The notes below the pieces were generated by a model. That model searched no databases. It worked only from the letters and a program-made list of their open reading frames with translations, and was not told the DNA's origin. 64,000 nt of DNA from Ancylobacter pratisalsi (GTDB lineage Bacteria; Pseudomonadota; Alphaproteobacteria; Rhizobiales; Xanthobacteraceae): positions 95,742 to 159,741 of the forward strand of contig NZ_CP048631.1 of assembly GCF_010669125.1 (NCBI RefSeq). Reading direction: 5' to 3'. Made by a program: the position numbers and the translations under genes. Of the stretch, positions 61,589-64,000 are shown piece after piece. Position 1 is the stretch's first letter; the number at the start of each line of letters is the position of its first letter.

Positions 61589-62281
61589 ATGTATCTGACA
61601 GCAAGAGAACAGGAGCGGCTGCTTGTTTTCCTCGCCGCCCAGCTGGCGCAGCGTCGGCGCGACAGCGGCCTGCCCCTGAACATGCCGGAAGCGCGGGCAC
61701 TCATAGCCGATGCAGTGTTCGAAGGCGCCCGAAACGGGAGATCGGTGTCGGAACTCATGTCGCTTGGCAGGTCGATCCTGTCGGAATCGGACGTAATGGA
61801 GGGGGTCAGGGAACTCGTCGACACTCTGATGGTCGAACCCTTCTTGCCCGACGGACAGAAGCTCGTCTGCGTACATGATCCCATTACGGCCGACGGCATG
61901 GGCAAGGTGGATGCCTTCACCAATCGGTGGCGCCTCGCCGCCGATGCCATCGAGATCAACCTCGGCAGGGCGAGCTTTTCAACCCTTGTGAGGAGCCTCG
62001 CCGACCGGCCGATCCAGGTAGGATCGCATTTCCATTTCTTCGAGGTCAATCAGGCGCTCGAATTCGATCGCCGCCGTGCCTTCGGCTTCCGGCTGGACAT
62101 TCCCGCTGGAACCACCATCCGCTTCGAACCAGGCGACGAGAAGACCGTCGACCTCGTGACCATTGGCGGCCGTCGAGAGGTCCACGGACTCAATAGGCTG
62201 ACCGAAGGCTCGCTCGACGATCCGGCTATTCGCGAGCGCGCTTTCGAACGCGCGGCGGCGCGCGGCTATCGGGGAATATAG
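61589..62281 (+). CDS. Urease gamma-beta fusion subunit
   Basis: The protein has 230 residues. Residues 1-105 are urease gamma ([33 protein letters not shown]). Residues 110-215 are urease beta ([39 protein letters not shown], then [20 protein letters not shown]). Fused gamma-beta chains are best known from Helicobacter, while most bacteria have separate ureA and ureB. It follows the transporter genes by 9 bp. Confidence 0.88.
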   Translation: MYLTAREQERLLVFLAAQLAQRRRDSGLPLNMPEARALIADAVFEGARNGRSVSELMSLGRSILSESDVMEGVRELVDTLMVEPFLPDGQKLVCVHDPITADGMGKVDAFTNRWRLAADAIEINLGRASFSTLVRSLADRPIQVGSHFHFFEVNQALEFDRRRAFGFRLDIPAGTTIRFEPGDEKTVDLVTIGGRREVHGLNRLTEGSLDDPAIRERAFERAAARGYRGI

Positions 62282-62282
62282 G

Positions 62283-63998
62283 ATGGCTCAGTCGTTGACC
62301 CGACGCCATTACCTGGAGCTCTACGGACCGACGACCGGCGATCGCGTCCGGCTCGGGGACACCGAGCTGTGGGCGGAAGTCGAGACGGACCTGACCCATT
62401 ACGGCGACGAACTTGTCTTCGGCGCCGGCAAGACCATGCGGGCGGGCAGCGGATGTGACGGGGCGCTGTGCGCCTCCGAAGGTGTGCTCGACCTCGTCAT
62501 CACCAATGCGCTGATCATCGATCCCGTGGTCGGGATCATCAAGGCAGATATCGGGATCAAGGACGGCCGGATCGCCGGGATCGGCAAGGCAGGTGATCCG
62601 CGGATCATGAACGGCGTCTCTGCTGAACTGATCGTCGGTGTGAACACCGACGTTCGGGCGGCCGAAGGGCTTATCGTGACGGCCGGCGGAATCGACTGCC
62701 ACGTCCACTTCATCGATCCCGGCCAGTGTCAGGAGGCGCTCTCCGCCGGAGTGACGACCCTGATGGGCGGAGGGCTGGGGCCTACCACGGTCCCCATCGC
62801 CTCCACCGGAACAGTCAATCTCGGCCTGATGCTTCAGGCCTCCGAAGCCTTTCCACTGAACTTCGGATTCTTCGGCAAGGCGGCCTCCGATGTTGCTGCG
62901 CCGCTCGTCGAACAGCTTGCCGCAGGTGCGGCAGGTCTCAAGATCCACGAGGATTGGGGCGCGACGACTGCGGCTATCGACAGCGCGCTCGATGCGGCCG
63001 ACCAAGGCGCGGTGCAGATCCAGCTCCACACGGACACGCTCAACGAGTTCGGCTTTCTGGAGCAGAGCCTCGAAGCCATCGGCGGGCGCACCGTCCACGC
63101 CTATCACGTCGAGGGAGCGGGCGGCGGCCACGCGCCGGACATCATACGGGTCTGCTCGCACCCGAATGTTCTTCCCTCGTCGACCAATCCAACCAATCCG
63201 TTCACGGTCAATACGTTCGAAGAGCACTTCGACATGGCCATGACGAGCCACCACCTCAATCCGAGGGTGGTGGAGGATGTGGCATTCGCGGAATCGCGGA
63301 TCCGCAAGGAGACCATCGGCGCGGAGGATGTCCTGCACGATATCGGCGCCATCAGCGCGCTCGGCTCGGATTCGCAGGGCATGGGCCGCATCGGCGAGAC
63401 CATCGCCCGAACCTGGCAGCTCGCCTCAATCATGCAGCAGACGCGCGGAGCTTTGCCCGTGGACGCAGGCAGCGGCAACGACAACGGGCGGATCAAGCGC
63501 TACATCGCCAAATACACCATCAATCCGGCCAAGATTTTTGGCATCGATCACGAGGTCGGGTCAATCGAGCGGGGCAAGCTGGCCGATCTTGTCTTCTGGA
63601 AGCCCGCACTGTTCGGCGTCAAGCCGGAGCTGGTGCTCAAATCCGGCTTTCCTGCATGGGCGGTGACGGGAGAGGCGAACGCCTCGCTGCTGGTCTGCGA
63701 ACCGCTCCTCTATCGGCCGCAATGGGGTGCGTTCGGCCGGGCCGCGCGAAGCCTTTCGATACGGTTTCTCAGTCCACTGGCCTTGGAGGCCGGCCTGCCG
63801 CAGCGGCTTGGACTGGAGTCGCGTTGTGTCGCAACCCGCTCCACGCGCGGTCTGACCAAATACGACATGGTCCACAATGACTCGCTCCCGGAGATAACTG
63901 TGGATGCTGACACCTACCGTGTCTCCATCGACGGTGAGACCTGTGTGTCCAGTCCTGCCAGGACCGTGCCCCTCGGCTCCCTATACATGTTGAAGTAA
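62283..63998 (+). CDS. ureC: Urease alpha subunit, divergent (flap Cys replaced by Ser)
   Basis: The protein has 571 residues. Metal and catalytic residues are kept: H140 and H142 (DCHVHF), carbamylated lysine K220 (GLKIHEDW), H249 (LHTDTLNE), H275 ([13 protein letters not shown]), H323 in the flap and D363 (GSDSQGMGR). The flap cysteine, usual in VCHHL, is serine here (MTSHHLNP, residue 322). The stretch between H142 and K220 is three residues shorter than in Klebsiella as I recall it. It hydrolyses urea to ammonia and carbamate if matured by accessory proteins, which are not in the window. Confidence 0.88.
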   Translation: MAQSLTRRHYLELYGPTTGDRVRLGDTELWAEVETDLTHYGDELVFGAGKTMRAGSGCDGALCASEGVLDLVITNALIIDPVVGIIKADIGIKDGRIAGIGKAGDPRIMNGVSAELIVGVNTDVRAAEGLIVTAGGIDCHVHFIDPGQCQEALSAGVTTLMGGGLGPTTVPIASTGTVNLGLMLQASEAFPLNFGFFGKAASDVAAPLVEQLAAGAAGLKIHEDWGATTAAIDSALDAADQGAVQIQLHTDTLNEFGFLEQSLEAIGGRTVHAYHVEGAGGGHAPDIIRVCSHPNVLPSSTNPTNPFTVNTFEEHFDMAMTSHHLNPRVVEDVAFAESRIRKETIGAEDVLHDIGAISALGSDSQGMGRIGETIARTWQLASIMQQTRGALPVDAGSGNDNGRIKRYIAKYTINPAKIFGIDHEVGSIERGKLADLVFWKPALFGVKPELVLKSGFPAWAVTGEANASLLVCEPLLYRPQWGAFGRAARSLSIRFLSPLALEAGLPQRLGLESRCVATRSTRGLTKYDMVHNDSLPEITVDADTYRVSIDGETCVSSPARTVPLGSLYMLK

Positions 63999-64000
63999 CC

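Overview
The window is high-GC DNA from an alphaproteobacterium, most likely a member of the Hyphomicrobiales. The evidence is the codon use, a Ti-plasmid-like traA/traCDG transfer module, DUF982 and Flp/Tad genes. Xanthobacteraceae (Ancylobacter/Starkeya-like) is my inference and cannot be proved from the sequence alone. Most of 1-43.5 kb looks like part of a conjugative plasmid or integrative conjugative element (ICE). No T4SS (trb/virB) genes, replication genes or tRNA genes are visible.

Layout. 0-6.9 kb: a membrane-anchored protein, an IS3-family element that splits a 178-codon gene with a clean 3-bp duplication, an ArdC-type antirestriction gene, an outer-membrane barrel, a degenerate VapB-VapC-like fusion, a DnaA domain-IV protein and a winged-helix regulator. 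7.1-19.7 kb: a complete Tad/Flp pilus locus (two TadE-like genes and a CpaC-N gene leftward; flp x2, cpaA, cpaB, cpaC, cpaD, cpaE, cpaF, tadB, tadC, a TadG-like gene and tadD rightward). 19.7-23.1 kb: an MmeI-like single-chain restriction-modification enzyme. 23.2-34.3 kb: accessory genes typical of a conjugative leading region (ParB-like protein, orphan methyltransferase, SSB and many small unknowns). 34.3-43.4 kb: traG, traD and traC leftward, an oriT candidate, then relaxase/helicase traA and a BID-domain protein rightward.

The most unusual structure is a dispersed leader, called R1 here. Seven copies (2991, 23219, 25689, 26643, 27975, 29523 and 31757) each carry a chain of hairpins. Six end directly at the ribosome-binding site of a + strand gene; the seventh lies just upstream of ssb. 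Several stems change sequence between copies while pairing is kept. The oriT candidate predicts that the minus strand is transferred, entering from 38.12 kb leftward. That strand is the template for every R1-driven gene, so R1 may be a family of single-strand-DNA promoters comparable to F Frpo/ssi sites; a structured mRNA leader is the main alternative. A second repeat, R2 (two copies), carries a branched RNA-like fold followed by a 29-codon ORF.

43.6-55.3 kb: a second IS3-family element whose orfA is cut in two by a 10.4-kb phage-like island (integrase, HNH, tape measure, gp10-like, protease, capsid, small terminase, Rha/KilAC antirepressor, AlpA-like excisionase). The island has no portal or large terminase. 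55.8-64 kb: a nitrogen-scavenging cluster that does not look mobile. It holds a nitrilase-fold amidase, a branched-chain/urea/amide-type ABC transporter with a permease-ATPase fusion, and a urease with fused gamma-beta subunits and a divergent alpha subunit.
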